DNA of 64,000 bases, from NCBI GenBank assembly GCA_933228675.1, contig OW121740.1, forward strand, positions 33,572,292 through 33,636,291, read 5' to 3'. Position numbers and translations under genes: made by a program. Shown one piece after another: positions 47,371 through 57,732 of the stretch. The notes under the pieces are model-generated. The model was not told the DNA's origin, searched no databases, and saw only the letters and a program-made list of their open reading frames with translations. How positions within the stretch are numbered: position 1 is the stretch's first letter; every line of letters begins with the position of its first letter. This DNA is from Stomorhina lunata. Its lineage: Eukaryota; Arthropoda; Insecta; Diptera; Rhiniidae.

Positions 47371-48582
47371 CCTTGCAATTTTTTCGCTATTGTGTAGTGT
47401 TAATAGCGATGTCTTCAAAATTGTGACGTATACTTCAATTACAAGCTCTATGTGAAAATACAGATAGCCAGCAATCGTTAAATGGACTCTGGAATTAATT
47501 TTGAGTTGTGGGCTTAAGAACCATTACTTTGATTCGATACATACATCAGCATAAACCTTTTATATTCTTTACATCTACGCTGGTAAAGGATATAAATACA
47601 CAGAAAAATTCTTCTTTTATCCCAACAATACTAATAATTTCCTCCAGCTTGAATGCAAGAATTTTTTTTAACTAGTTAATTTCTACATTTACCACACTTT
47701 AATATATACCAAAATTGTGCACAAAGAAAGTTTTTTTTTTGGCTCCAAAAAAATGTAAAAAGAAGAAAAGGAAGATCATCATCACCATAAATTATCACGA
47801 ATGAAATTTAAACGCAAAATGTAAATTATTTCAACAAAATATACTTTGTACTCTAATTCAGATAATAAATGCGTAATCATTTTCATATTACACAAAAGAA
47901 AATTCTACAATAATTTTCTTTTTGTTCAGTTGTTTAAAAATTTTCCTTTTTTTTCTTATACATAGTTAAAGTTATTGTTGTTGCTGCCTCTAAAGGCTGC
48001 TTGTTGTTATAATGGTAAACCGCAGAAATGTCTGTTAGAACGTTGTACCTGCAGTTAGACAAAATTTAAAGAAACAACAGCAAAAAAAAAAACACGTTAT
48101 AACAAGGACTGTTAGTTGGTAAGAAAAAAAATTTGAAAATTCCAAAAAGAATTACGTTGTTGCCTCAAGTACGACATCATTATTATCGTTATTGTTATCA
48201 CAATGAACATCACAGTGGGTTTCGGCATCATTGACACCTTTATGGCAGCTCATTGTACAAAACCAAGTTTTGTTTGAAATTTTTTTTTATTTTCATTTTT
48301 TTTTTTTCTGCTAAATTTTCTACAATGTTATTGCGACGTTGGTTGTTGTTTTACTACAATCATTATTATTTTTATTATTATGAAATATTTTGTCCTAACA
48401 CCCACCTTTACAAGTACCCAGCACTTGTTCACATTCAAAGTTTGATATTCATATCTTGAAGATTCTTGTTATTATTACTCTGGCTTCGTGTTTTTGAAGA
48501 AAGTTAAGAAGAAGCACAAGTAGCATTTGTTGTTCTTAAAGTTTTAGTTAGTTTTAAATTCGTATACGCTACACCTCTAAAG
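47371..48582. other. Mostly unique stretch with CAA/TTG-rich runs
   Basis: After a probable family A end fragment at 47537-47600 this looks like host unique DNA, with opa-like GTTGTTGCTGCC and GTTATTGTTATCAC runs at 47970-48210 and a short minus-strand frame (48152-48253). No repeat family covers it. Confidence 0.5.
48152..48253 (-). other. 33-codon frame with coding-like composition (possible small exon)
   Basis: The minus strand has ATG at 48251-48253, reads MSCHKGVNDAETHCDVHC and then an Asn/Asp-rich tail ending VVLEATT, and stops at 48152. The last codons read across ACAACGTAATTC, which contains a GTAATT sequence that could be a 5' splice site. No homology is recognised. It may be chance. 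Confidence 0.2.
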
Positions 48583-49155
48583 GTGGAGATTGCATATTGG
48601 TTATGTAACTAAGCCCAGCTAGCAATTGGATTGTTGATAATAATATCAGCAAAATTAGTCTTTTAGGATTCCTTTGGATGATCAAAAACTGTTTAATCAG
48701 CTTGGTGATTAAAAAAAGTTTATAAAAAAACTCATAGAAACGCTTAGCAAGCGACTAGTTAAAAATAACACAAACAAATCTTGCAAAATGTGCGTAGTCA
48801 TAACATAATCACACAAATGATTCTAATAAGACTGTTTTTATGGTGATTAAATAAAGGTCACAAAAAGACTCTTAATGTGGGGAGTGCATATTGGTTATGT
48901 AACTGAGCCCAGCTAGCAATTGGATTGTTGATAATAATATCAGCAAAATTAGTCTTTTAGGATTCCTTTGGATGACCAAAAAGTGTTTAATCAGCTTGGT
49001 GATTAAAAAAAGTTTACAAAAAGACTCATAGAAACGCTTAGCAAGCGACTAGTTAAAAATAACACAAACAAATCTTGCAAAATGTGCGTAGTCATAACAT
49101 AATCACACAAATGATCCTAATAAGACTGTTTTTTATGGTGATTAAATAAAGGTCA
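48583..49155 (+). repeat. 294-bp tandem duplication
   Basis: Two copies (48583-48876 and 48877-49155) both contain TGCATATTGGTTATGTAACT, CCCAGCTAGCAATTGG and 'cgcttagcaagcgactag'. The offset is exactly 294 bp (TGCATATTGG at 48591 and 48885). By eye they differ at six or seven positions plus one 1-bp indel. The motif AAAAAGACTC recurs in and after the duplication. Confidence 0.92.
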
Positions 49156-49572
49156 GGGTCAGGTGAGGCCCTATGCCCCACTGGGAGTCAAGGATAACAG
49201 AAGAATAAAGGTTACAAAAAGACTCATTATTATTGCTGGTAATGTGGCTAAGAAAACATTTTATAATCAGTTCAGCCTGGGTTCGATCCTCGGTCTCGGC
49301 AACATCAATTTCTGCAATTAATAACGCAACATCACTGTTCTAGAAATAGAAATTACGTTGTGCATTTTATTTTTAAACAAATCTAGTAAAATGTGTGCAG
49401 TCATAATCTAATCATAATAGTTGAGAAAAACGAGTCATTAAAGACTCGTTTTGAAGATTCGCATAAAGGGTACCATTTTCTCACACAAAAATTAATTTTT
49501 GACTCATAGATGATATCATAAATTATCATTTTAATCATGCAGTGGAGTCTAAAAAGACTCATTTTTATTAAA
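49156..49572 (+). repeat. Composite repeat-like stretch with AAAAAGACTC motifs and a B-box
   Basis: Holds a GC-richer patch (GAGGCCCTATGCCCCACTGG) and a tRNA-like T-arm CTGGGTTCGATCCTCGG near 49268-49286 whose stem pairs with two wobble pairs. AAAAAGACTCATT-type motifs recur at about 49216, 49440 and 49550. This suggests pieces of the same element family as the 294-bp duplication. The class is not determined. Confidence 0.45.
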
Positions 49573-49945
49573 ATTCCAATTGGAACAAGGGGTATTTCCC
49601 TCAGACAATCCGATTATATTTTTATACTCAAAAGCCCTAATAGCATATCGTTAAGTTAATATAGAAAAGCCCTTACTAATATTTTTTAATATTCTTACAT
49701 TACAGATGAGGGAAAATAATGTAAATAAAGGCTTAAGAATTTAAGATACAGAAATTTTTTAAGTGCAGTTTTTTTACTAAATTCTCTAAAGGTTTATACT
49801 CCATATCCGGTGACTAGCTGCAATATGCGCTGAACCGCCTTTTTTATTTATTTTTTTCTCAAGTGGGTCTTGCAGGTGATAGAACTTGGGACCTCTGGTA
49901 TGCTAGACGGATGACTAACCTGCTATACTATGGCTATTGTATCAA
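49573..49945 (-). mobile_element. tRNA-derived SINE (copy 2)
   Basis: On the minus strand the tRNA-like head (49935-49863) has A-box AGTATAGCAGGTTAG and a B-box eroded to AAGTTCTATCAC. The body ends at TTCCAATTGGAAT (49573-49585), as in the copy at 53630-53959. Shared body phrases are 'ggaacaagg', 'agacaat', 'ccgatt' and 'gtgactagctg'/'gtggctagatg'. It is about 80 bp longer than copy 3 because of extra internal sequence. No target duplication was found. Confidence 0.75.
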
Positions 49946-50348
49946 GTTTAATCAGAATCGATCCTCGTTTAACCATAGTCTTTATATAACCCCAACAGAT
50001 TGATGTAGCACATCCTATTGTCGGTTTTAACTACGCTTTAACTATTTGACGATACTTTTCATTTATACTTGTTTTAAATAAAGACAACAAATACATACAT
50101 TCACTATATTAAGACTTTATGCAGGCAAATTTTTATTTCCGGTCTGTGGGTGTTCAGATGAGTTTGTATGTGTAGATCTTTTTGTGTGTAATATTATACA
50201 TTTTGTAGGTATATTTGAAGCAGCTGCAAATCCTGCTATAGGCAACAAGTTGTTAGAAGAAATATAATATTTCTTGTAAAATTTAAAGAAATGTCGAGAA
50301 ATTTCTAGTTATTTAAGACATAACGAATAAAAGCTCTATTTAGCTATG
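49946..50348. other. AT-rich spacer, nothing recognised
   Basis: No frame or repeat recognised. Confidence 0.5.
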
Positions 50349-50350
50349 GG

Positions 50351-50515
50351 CGGATATATAAAGTTAAAGGTGGTTTAAGAGCACCATAGATGTTTTATGC
50401 AACGTATTTGTAAGATATAATGTTAAGCTCTATAAAATGATTATACTATCCTCATTATTATATGGTACTGAATCGTACCATATATCTGATAGAAAACAGT
50501 TCAAATGTTTTCCTT
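50351..50515 (+). pseudogene. RTE-like LINE, reverse transcriptase thumb-region fragment
   Basis: Codons from 50351 read RIYKVKGGLRAP, then decay with stops. In a shifted frame from 50425 the sequence reads KLYKMIILSSLLYGTESYHI, then SDRKQFKCF. This fits the conserved RTE-like block 'RI.KA+GA...L' followed by 'LY.SLVLS.LLYG.E.W.L......+..F'. One frameshift and several stops show decay. It lies just upstream of a gypsy-like gag fragment on the same strand. Confidence 0.6.
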
Positions 50516-50665
50516 AGCTCAAAGTAAATTATCTAAAGATATTTTAAAATAATTCTGGATACAGCTACTCCCTTTTTAAATAAAGGTCATTTTATCAGTA
50601 AAGAAATCAATGCAATTTTCGAAACATCCCATAAATGAACTTCAAGATTTTTGCTCTAAAACGAA

Positions 50666-51275
50666 ATGGAAATCTCAAAAGTCACACTCAAAGCTAAACT
50701 ATTCCACCATTCGGATCTTCTTTGGTTTAAACAAATGGAATCACAATTTGCATTATTTTCGGACTCTGAAGACAAATGCTTTAGAATACTGCCAGAAGTC
50801 GAGCCGTCTGATAGAAAGCAGCCGATTTATTAACTGAATTGCAAGTATTAGACTATATTTTGAAATAACTATAAATATAACTAGTTTATAAATGATGACC
50901 ATTTTATCTCTCATTGAAGATAGCTTAGATAAACTTTTCGCTATGGCTTACAGAATCCCATGAATATCCCTGAAGTCTTAATAATAAACAACGTCAATTT
51001 CAAGATCATTGCTCGGAACTGGGATCGCTCGACTGATTAAGTATTTAATTCTTTTAAATCTAAGTACAAGCTTTTGTATTGGTATCGTTTCAAGTTAGGA
51101 AGTTAATAGAAGAAATTTGAGTTTGGAAGAAACAAACCTAATCACAAAATTAATTTGCACATAGTCTTCGGTGACAGATGCAAGCAGCCATGTGCTATAT
51201 TGCCTATTTATCTGAGATGTCAAATCGAAATCCAAGTTTTTAATGATTCTGAAGCAGATGGTCGCTTGACAATTA
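50666..51275 (+). pseudogene. CsRn1-like Ty3/gypsy gag-protease relic
   Basis: An ATG at 50666 opens 55 codons: MEISKVTLKAKLFHHSD, then LLWFKQMESQFALF, ending at a TAA at 50831. This matches the gag start of insect CsRn1-like gypsy elements ('LPPFW..DP.LWF.Q.E.QF.L.GI....K'). Further on, LHIVFGDRCKQPCA (about 51157-51200) fits their CHCC zinc-finger pattern 'C.YH..FG..A.KC..PC' with losses. Then LFI-stop-DVKSKSKFLMI (about 51208-51250) fits the protease start 'RLF+.D..S...FL+DTGA'. Order is normal, frames are broken, and polymerase and LTRs were not found. Confidence 0.6.
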
Positions 51276-51329
51276 AAACATTTAGAACTACAATTTTTGA
51301 AAGATTTCATTCACATGAAATTTTATTGA

Positions 51330-51925
51330 TATAATGAATGAGTCATCCTAAAATTTCTGTCTTGTTGTTAAAAATTGCTGACTTATCCTTATATTGCTAA
51401 CTTATTTGTAAAGTGCTGAGTCATCCAAAAGCTGCTAATTCATCCTTAAACTACTGCCTCATTCATAAACTGCTAAGTCATCCTAGAACTACTCAGTCAT
51501 CTTAAAACTGTTGTCTCATTCATAAACTGCAAACTCACCCTTATATTTCTGAGTCATCCTAAAACAGGTGACTTATCCTAAAACTGTTTACTCATCCAAA
51601 AACTGTTGAGTCATCTTAAAATTTGCTGAGTCATCTTAGAACTACTGAGTCACCTCTGTTTGCTAAGTCATTTCGTATAATTAAAATTGCTGACTTATAC
51701 TAAAACTTCTAAGTCATCCAAAAACTGCTGACGCAAATTAAAACTGCATTTTCATCCTAAAATTGATGAGTCATCTAAAAACTGCAAAGTCATCCTTAAA
51801 CTACTGAGCCAACTTAAAACTGCTGACTCAACCCAAAACTGCTTATTCATCCTAAAACTGTTGAGTCATCTTAAAACTGCTGAGCGATTTTGAATTGCTA
51901 AGTCACCTCGGATTGCTACGTTGTT
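51330..51925 (+). repeat. Degenerate ~20-bp tandem repeat rich in TGAGTCA
   Basis: About 30 units of the form AAACTGCTGAGTCATCCTA with much divergence. At least seven units keep TGAGTCAYC. TGAGTCA is the consensus binding site of AP-1 type bZIP factors in animals, but here it is simply part of the repeat unit. It begins soon after the gypsy relic. Confidence 0.85.
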
Positions 51926-52131
51926 TTATATTTTATATAAAATTCTCAATACGAAGAATATAAAAAAAATCTGTTTTGTTTGAAAATGTTTTTGTTGAAA
52001 ACTTCATCCTACCCTTACAAACCTTTTGATGTGATTAAGTATTTAGTAAGATGTGCAATTAACAGACAAGGGTTTCTTCAACTGCGTCTGAAAGGCAAGT
52101 GTCGAACGAAGCTTTCAGGTTTCTACAACTG
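51926..52131. other. Short unique stretch with an open frame running into MITE F
   Basis: A 103-codon frame (51980-52291) starts here but its second half is MITE sequence shared with 57948-58265, so it is not a gene on present evidence. Confidence 0.5.
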
Positions 52132-52448
52132 CGGCCAAATTACCGCATTCGATATCGATCAAAAACTCAGACTTTTAAGTGAATTTTGTGAAGTTTACTT
52201 TTGGGATGTTCAAAGTTACTTCGATGCAAAAAGTTTATTGAAATTTGGCATCCATTTTGATTCGTTTTTAAAAACATCTAGTTTAATTTAAACTCTTTTA
52301 ATTTTGTTTATTTTTTGGCAAATAACTTAAAAAAAATATAGTAAACTGTGCATCTTTTAAATAATTTTGATTATCCTTAAAGTATGCTATACAAATGTTT
52401 TGAAAATTTCTAAGATTTCGATCGATATCGAATGCCTTAATTTGGCCC
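52132..52448. mobile_element. MITE family F (subtype F1), 317 bp
   Basis: Inverted ends CGGCCAAATTACCGCATTCG and its complement ATTTGGCCC, with the inner terminal motif CGATATCGATC. It is flanked by CTG on both sides (52129-52131 and 52449-52451), a 3-bp target duplication. Internal sequence matches the copy at 57948-58265 ('aaaactcagacttttaag', 'tacttttgggatgtt', 'gatgcaaaaagtttattg'). Confidence 0.88.
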
Positions 52449-52503
52449 CTGGTTTACTCATTCTCTAAATATACAAAATACAAATGCATATTTTGTCCTA
52501 TCA

Positions 52504-52828
52504 GAAGCCAACTCCCCGCATTCGATATCGATCGAAAACTCAGACTTTTATATAAATATTGTGTAACAACCTAAGGAATTTTCAAAATAACTTGTTTTCT
52601 AAAAAGTTGAATAAAATTTAGTAACTAAACATATCCGTTTGTTTGTTCAAATATTTAGCTTAAAGAAAATTATTTTACTATTAGGAAAGTTTTGACAAAT
52701 AGGCCACATTATACCTTATATGTTGAACCATGTATGTTATATATTATTTGGATAGTCCTAAAAGTATGTTACACAAATGTTTCTAAAATATCTTACATTT
52801 CAATATTGAATGCGACGAGGCAGAACCC
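52504..52828. mobile_element. MITE family F (subtype F2), about 325 bp, eroded ends
   Basis: The left end GAAGCCAACTCCCCGCATTCG and the inner CGATATCGATCGAAA match the F terminal motif. The right end TTGAATGCGACGAGGCAGAACCC is an eroded complement. The interior has 'acatatccgtttg' and 'aagtatgttacac' in common with 57372-57669 and, inverted, 45027-45275. No clear target duplication. Confidence 0.75.
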
Positions 52829-52876
52829 ATGGATGACAAAAAATATTGAGAAATCAGAATCTTTAGATATTTTGTT

Positions 52877-52982
52877 GCCTTACTCTGTAATTCGATTCGA
52901 AAGAAAACTTTTCGAATTAAATACAATGTGTTAGATATATAAATCAAAAGGTTTTTCTTTCGAATCTAATTACAGAGTAGGC
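52877..52982. repeat. Short foldback with 36-bp arms
   Basis: The left arm GCCTTACTCTGTAATTCGAT and onward (52877-52912) is nearly the exact reverse complement of 52947-52982 ('aaaaggtttttctttcg' to 'acagagtaggc'). The loop is about 34 bp. It lies just beyond the right end of the F2 element. Confidence 0.85.
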
Positions 52983-53082
52983 CCCTGGTCATGAAACTTC
53001 AATGTGACGCCGACTGGACTGAATACGTCCTTTAAAGTGTATGACGAAATTTAAAATATCCCAGTTTTCTAAACACGTTAGA

Positions 53083-53629
53083 AAGTGCAATAGTCGGTCA
53101 GGACCGACCATACGATACCCTTCACCACTTAAGTCAAAGGTCTGTACTTTTTTGTGTATAAAGACAAAGGTTTGTCAAATTCTTTCATCATACAAACATT
53201 TTCTCAAGACTTATATTTTTAAACTGTTTTTTGAATTTGGACTTATATGAGAACTAGGCTGGACCAATTGTCTCGAAATTTAGCAAATTGATCACATTTT
53301 TTTTTTAAAATTATAAATGCAAAAAATATACTTAGGATTGGCATTATCTTCAGTTTTGCGAACATTTTTGTGATTTTTGTCACATTTAGTGCCTTTTGAT
53401 AGAAGAGTTTGTATGAAAGCTATGATCAAATGTGGTCCGATTTGGATGAATTTCAAAATCCATGGTCCCACTATCAAAAAAATTATCTGTGACAAATTTC
53501 ATCAAATTATCTGCAGAATTGCAACCTGTACTTTGATTACAGGGTTTACATGGATGTCCAGCCAGCCGTGTAGACAGACGGACGGACTGGCGTAAATAAA
53601 TCGACTCAAAAAGTGATTCTAAGTCTATT
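53083..53629 (+). mobile_element. Family A repeat, interrupted by a SINE
   Basis: Starts TAGTCGGTCAGGACCGACC (hairpin GTCGGTC/GACCGAC) and GATACCCTTCACCAC. It runs in plus orientation to 'aagtgattctaagtctatt', is interrupted by the SINE at 53630-53959 and resumes with 'ttctaagtctattggtatatt' to about 53990, where it ends. Frames of 72 and 111 codons inside it are by-products. Confidence 0.88.
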
Positions 53630-53959
53630 ATATATATATAATTCCTAGACAACATTCCAATTGGAACAAGGGTTACTTCTCTTAGACAATGAGCTACATC
53701 CGATTCTATTTTTAGACTCATTGAAAGGGACCTACGTTTTAACGCCGACTCCGAACTGCAAATTCATTAGTTAGAGAAGTTTTACATAGCCTAGTACTCA
53801 ACAATCAGTGGCTAGATGAGTTATGAGGTGAGCCGCCGCTTTTTTGAAAATTCATTTTTTTTCAACTTGGTCTGGCCGGGGATTGAACTTGGGACCTCTG
53901 GTATGCTAGGCGGATGACTAACCTGCTATATTACGGCGGTTTACAAGTCTAAGTCTAAG
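53630..53959 (-). mobile_element. tRNA-derived SINE (copy 3), 330 bp, with 13-bp target duplication
   Basis: Flanked by perfect 13-bp direct repeats TTCTAAGTCTATT (53617-53629 and 53960-53972), both family A sequence. On the minus strand it starts with a tRNA-like head: A-box TAATATAGCAGGTTAGTC, B-box AAGTTCAATCCCC (53938-53866). The body contains GCGGCTCACC and ends TTCCAATTGGAATG plus a (TA)n tail (53630-53642). Head, tail and duplication are what target-primed reverse transcription by a LINE produces. The head is closest by eye to the Asp/Val group of tRNAs, but this is not certain. Confidence 0.9.
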
Positions 53960-55417
53960 TTCTAAGTCTATTGGTATATTAAAAAGTTTGTCTGAGGTGC
54001 AATTACAGTATTTAATAATATAAAAAAATTATTGACATTTACTTTTCATTACCTTTATTGTCCCATTTTCAAAGAAAGCAGTATTTTTCTAAGTGTTACT
54101 TTTCTTAAAATTGAAATAGATATTTATTCTTTGCAATCTTACTATTCGTCTTTAGAAAAAACTTTAAAAAAAGTGTATCTATCCAGCAGTTATGATATAT
54201 AAAATGTAAATCATAAATGTGGGAGTCAAGAAAAAACTTCCTTTAGTCAGATTTATTTACACAACTATAGCTACACTTTAAAGAAGTTATAGCTCTACAT
54301 TCCTTTCACTTTTGCTCACTAGTGTCCCATATTTTTTTCTAAGCACTAAATATGGACTTTTACTTTACCATTCATCTTTCCGAGATAGAATAATATTTCT
54401 GTGCATTATTTGCTTTAATTTTTCTTCATTTCCTGATGACGCTGGTGATGTTATTAATGTACCAGTTTTAATTTTTTCTGCTATCTTGGCTAAAGGAAAA
54501 ATAACACAACACAATATAAAGGAATTTTCTAAAAAAAACCGCACTCTTTTGCATAAATGTGTAAAACCCACATGCTCTCGTATTTCAGGGCTTAAAGCTG
54601 ACAGACACATACCTACACTCACACACACATACATCCCTTCACTTAGACATACTTATTTATGTTAACAACTTCCTGTTTTCCATTTTTTGTACGTTTTATT
54701 TTGTTTGCTTTTTATCAGGATTGTTTGTGTGTCTGTTTTCATTTTAAAAGTATTTATATGAATATGAGAATTTGTGTATGTGTGTATGTATATATCTCTG
54801 TCTGTCTGTAATAACATTTACTAATGTGTTAGTGATGAGTGTGGGAAGGCCTGAGTGGAAGCAAGGCATGTGTGTATGTACGCCTTTATATGAGTTTATG
54901 ATTGCGTGTGCTGGTGAATATAAGACTTCAACTACTTACTAATACCCCAAGTTGTTAACATGAGTATATTGCCGCCAGCTGTTTTTTATTAAACATTTTC
55001 TTTTGAAGAAAAGTTTAGCCTCTTTTTTTCTGGTTCTTTTGAAAGTACTTTACAAATTATTTGTTGTTTTTTTCTTTCAAACGAAACTTATTTGGCTATG
55101 GTTGGTGTTTTAAGAATGTTTAAGGAGTTGATTTAGATAGGATGTCAAAAAGAAAAAATAAAGGTATCGATATAAAGTCCTAAAACTTTTAAAGTAAATA
55201 TAAATATGCTTAAGTTATAAGACTATCTTATGTCATTTTACTATTGTTTTCAAAAAAAAAGGATAACAAAATTTAAAGAACCAAAGACTGGAAACTTAAT
55301 CATTAGATTTTTTAAAATTTAAAGAGAAGGTCATTTTGAGGTGTGGGTTTAGATTAATTATATTTGCGTAAATGACAAATGTAGACATCAGTACCAATAT
55401 GTATAAATTCACTTCAA
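53960..55417. other. Family A remnant then unique stretch
   Basis: After about 53990 the sequence is unique and AT-rich. It contains overlapping frames at 54312-54665 (+, 117 codons, the longest in the window) and 54365-54634 (-, 89 codons). Neither has recognised domains and each overlaps the other, so neither is called a gene. TG/TA-rich runs lie at 54770-54830. Confidence 0.5.
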
Positions 55418-56757
55418 AACAAGTAAGAGTATTATATTCGGCTGTGCCGAATCTTGAATACCCACCATCAATTCAAAATGTTGAAAAAATGTGGCATTGT
55501 TGGTAATATATTTGGACTAAATTCGGTTGCAGTGGTAAAGTTACCATAGTTCAACATTAAAAAGTATTTAAGTGGTTTCCCTAGTATTTACCTAGGACAA
55601 AATGCTGTTCCATAACCGAATATAGTTTTACATTAATAAGCTGTTTCCTTGTGCCATAAATATATTGATAGCAACACGGCAGGTTTATATATTTTGTAAG
55701 GAGTTCCCAATGCATCTACCGTGATTAAAGTCTGGGCCAAACATTGATTGATAGCTATCTAGTTTCGTAAATGCAATCTTAATATACTGAATGTACCTTC
55801 AAATCTTTTCGATTGTAGATATAAAAAAGGAATGTTATATATATAAGAACTATAGCCATAGCTGACATAGTTTATAATTTAATAGCTTTTAACTGGCGTT
55901 TTTGGAGTTTTAGTGGTTACCGAGAGCGGTTTTTATATGAAAGCTATGGTCAAAAATGGCCCGATTCCTATAAAATTTGACATACTGACTGAAAGTTGCA
56001 TAAATCTTCTCTGCTCTAAATTTAGTAGTCATAAATTTTACAATTTTATTCAATTTATCAGCATAAATGTCATTTCCGGGGCCGGGTTATATGGGATCTC
56101 TAACTAAATGTGAACTGATTTTACCCATTTTCAGCACACAATTACTCTTACATATCTAAAATATGTGTGCTAAACACGGATATAAACCGTGTTTTCTTAT
56201 TGTATTTTTGTGTTTCCGCAAGTTTTTTTACATGGGACCTATCGTCAACTAGTAACCGAATGTAACAAAATTTTGTTGCTGTAGCCGTTTTCGTTAAAGC
56301 GCTATCGCGCTTTTATCTGACGGACAGACGGACATAAACCCCCTACTCTTTTTGTATTTTTGTGTTTCCGTAAGTTTTTTATATGGGAGCCGATTGTGAC
56401 AAAATTTTGCACACTCATTGGCATTGACATAAGACCTCCCTGTGCTAAATTTTGTGGTTATATCTGGTATAGTTTTAGATTTATTGGCATTTAAGTGTAT
56501 TTTAGGTGAAATTTTGGCTGTTTCCGTAAGTTTTTTGTATGGGAACTATGACTAAATATCAACCGATTTTGATGAAATTTTATGTGCCGCCTAGGACTTA
56601 TCTAAAACTTCTATATACTTCTATATACTATAATATTTTATCAACATAGCTATTATAGTTTGGCATTTATTAGCAAATAAGCGATAAGCGTAGGCGAGGT
56701 TATACGGGAGCTATGGTCAAATGTAAACCGATTTTGCCCAATTTCAATACCAAAAGT
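55418..56757 (+). mobile_element. Family E interspersed repeat, longest copy, with internal duplication
   Basis: Starts AACAAGTAAGAGTATTATAT and the hairpin TTCGGCTGTGCCGAA, then 'tcttgaatacccaccatcaa'. A block 'aaccccctactctttttgtatttttgtgtttccg' recurs in part at about 56180-56230 and 56330-56375, so the copy is internally duplicated. It ends in 'ggtcaaatgtaaaccgattttgcccaatttc' without the usual ATACCC terminus, so its 3' end is missing. Confidence 0.78.
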
Positions 56758-57371
56758 CTTATTTTAAAAATTTCTTATGGTACGAAAAATTACAAAAGTC
56801 GACTTTGAAACGAAAATTTGTTCTGTGGTTAGGCTGAAAAACGTTAAACCTCTTTAATTTCTTTAAAAGTCGTGAAAATGGATCGAAATGGATATGTATC
56901 TGGTCTGTATAGATTGAAAAGATTATAAAGATGACTAATGCAATGCTAACAAGTGCCGTCCTATAACGACAATACAGTGACATGCTAAGCGATGCCTGTC
57001 AAACAAATGCTAAAATGAAACAGCTATATCCCTAATCATGTTTTAGAGATTTCCAATTGTGCTAGACGAATTAAAAATTCTGTACGGTTAAAAGGGCGAA
57101 GGTATGAAATTCTCGAAGACATGTAGAAGACTCTGATTATGCACACCTAATTTCTCAGGTGAAATGACATCCTTAGTAAGGTAAATGAACTGTGTAAGAA
57201 TGGCATAAGAAGTTGAATTAGAAATACAAACTAGTAAAACCTAAATAAAGCGGCTTAAAACTCACTTATTTAAAAGTGTCATATACAAAATGTTAGTGAT
57301 CTGAGATTTATAATGTCTAGTGATGGTGGTCTGAAAAATAATGTTAGGTATCGAGCACGAAAGTGGCCTCT
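56758..57371. other. Unique stretch
   Basis: Slightly less AT-rich than its surroundings. A 74-codon minus-strand frame (56759-56983) is unrecognised. No repeat found. Confidence 0.45.
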
Positions 57372-57669
57372 GGGCTTTTGGCTGCATTCAACTTTTAAGT
57401 AAATATTGTGTAACATATCTTAGGGATTTTCAAAATAATTTATTTTGCAAAATTTTAATTAAATCTTATAAATTAACATATCCGTTTATTTGTCAACAAA
57501 TTTAGTTTAATTGAAATTCTTTTACTATCAGGGTACTTTTGACATATAAGGTACAATATAGTGAACCTTGTATGTTATAAATTATTCAGATTATCCAAAA
57601 CGTATGCCACACCAATATTTTTAAAATATCTTATATTTCGATCGATATCGAATGCGGCGATTTAGACCC
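57372..57669. mobile_element. MITE family F (subtype F2), about 298 bp
   Basis: The right end CGATCGATATCGAATGCGGC then GATTTAGACCC matches the family terminus. The left end GGGCTTTTGGCTGCATTC is eroded. The interior shares 'aaatattgtgtaacatatct' and 'aacatatccgtttatttg' with 52504-52828. No clear target duplication. Confidence 0.75.
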
Positions 57670-57732
57670 ACGTCTGTTTTTATTTAACAATATCATTAAA
57701 TTTTGATACTTTTTTAATGTTCTTCATTTTCA

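Noticed and set aside
51980..52291. 103-codon plus-strand frame
   Set aside because: Its second half is MITE F1 sequence also present at 57948-58265, so the frame is a chance read-through into a non-coding element.
53386..53721. 111-codon minus-strand frame
   Set aside because: Lies across family A and the SINE tail, and includes translation of the CCGT microsatellite seed. Other family A copies do not keep the frame.
54312..54665. 117-codon plus-strand frame, longest in the window
   Set aside because: Overlapped by an 89-codon frame on the other strand, rich in Phe/Ile/Thr, ends in a CACACA/ACATAC-derived tail, and shows no recognisable domain.
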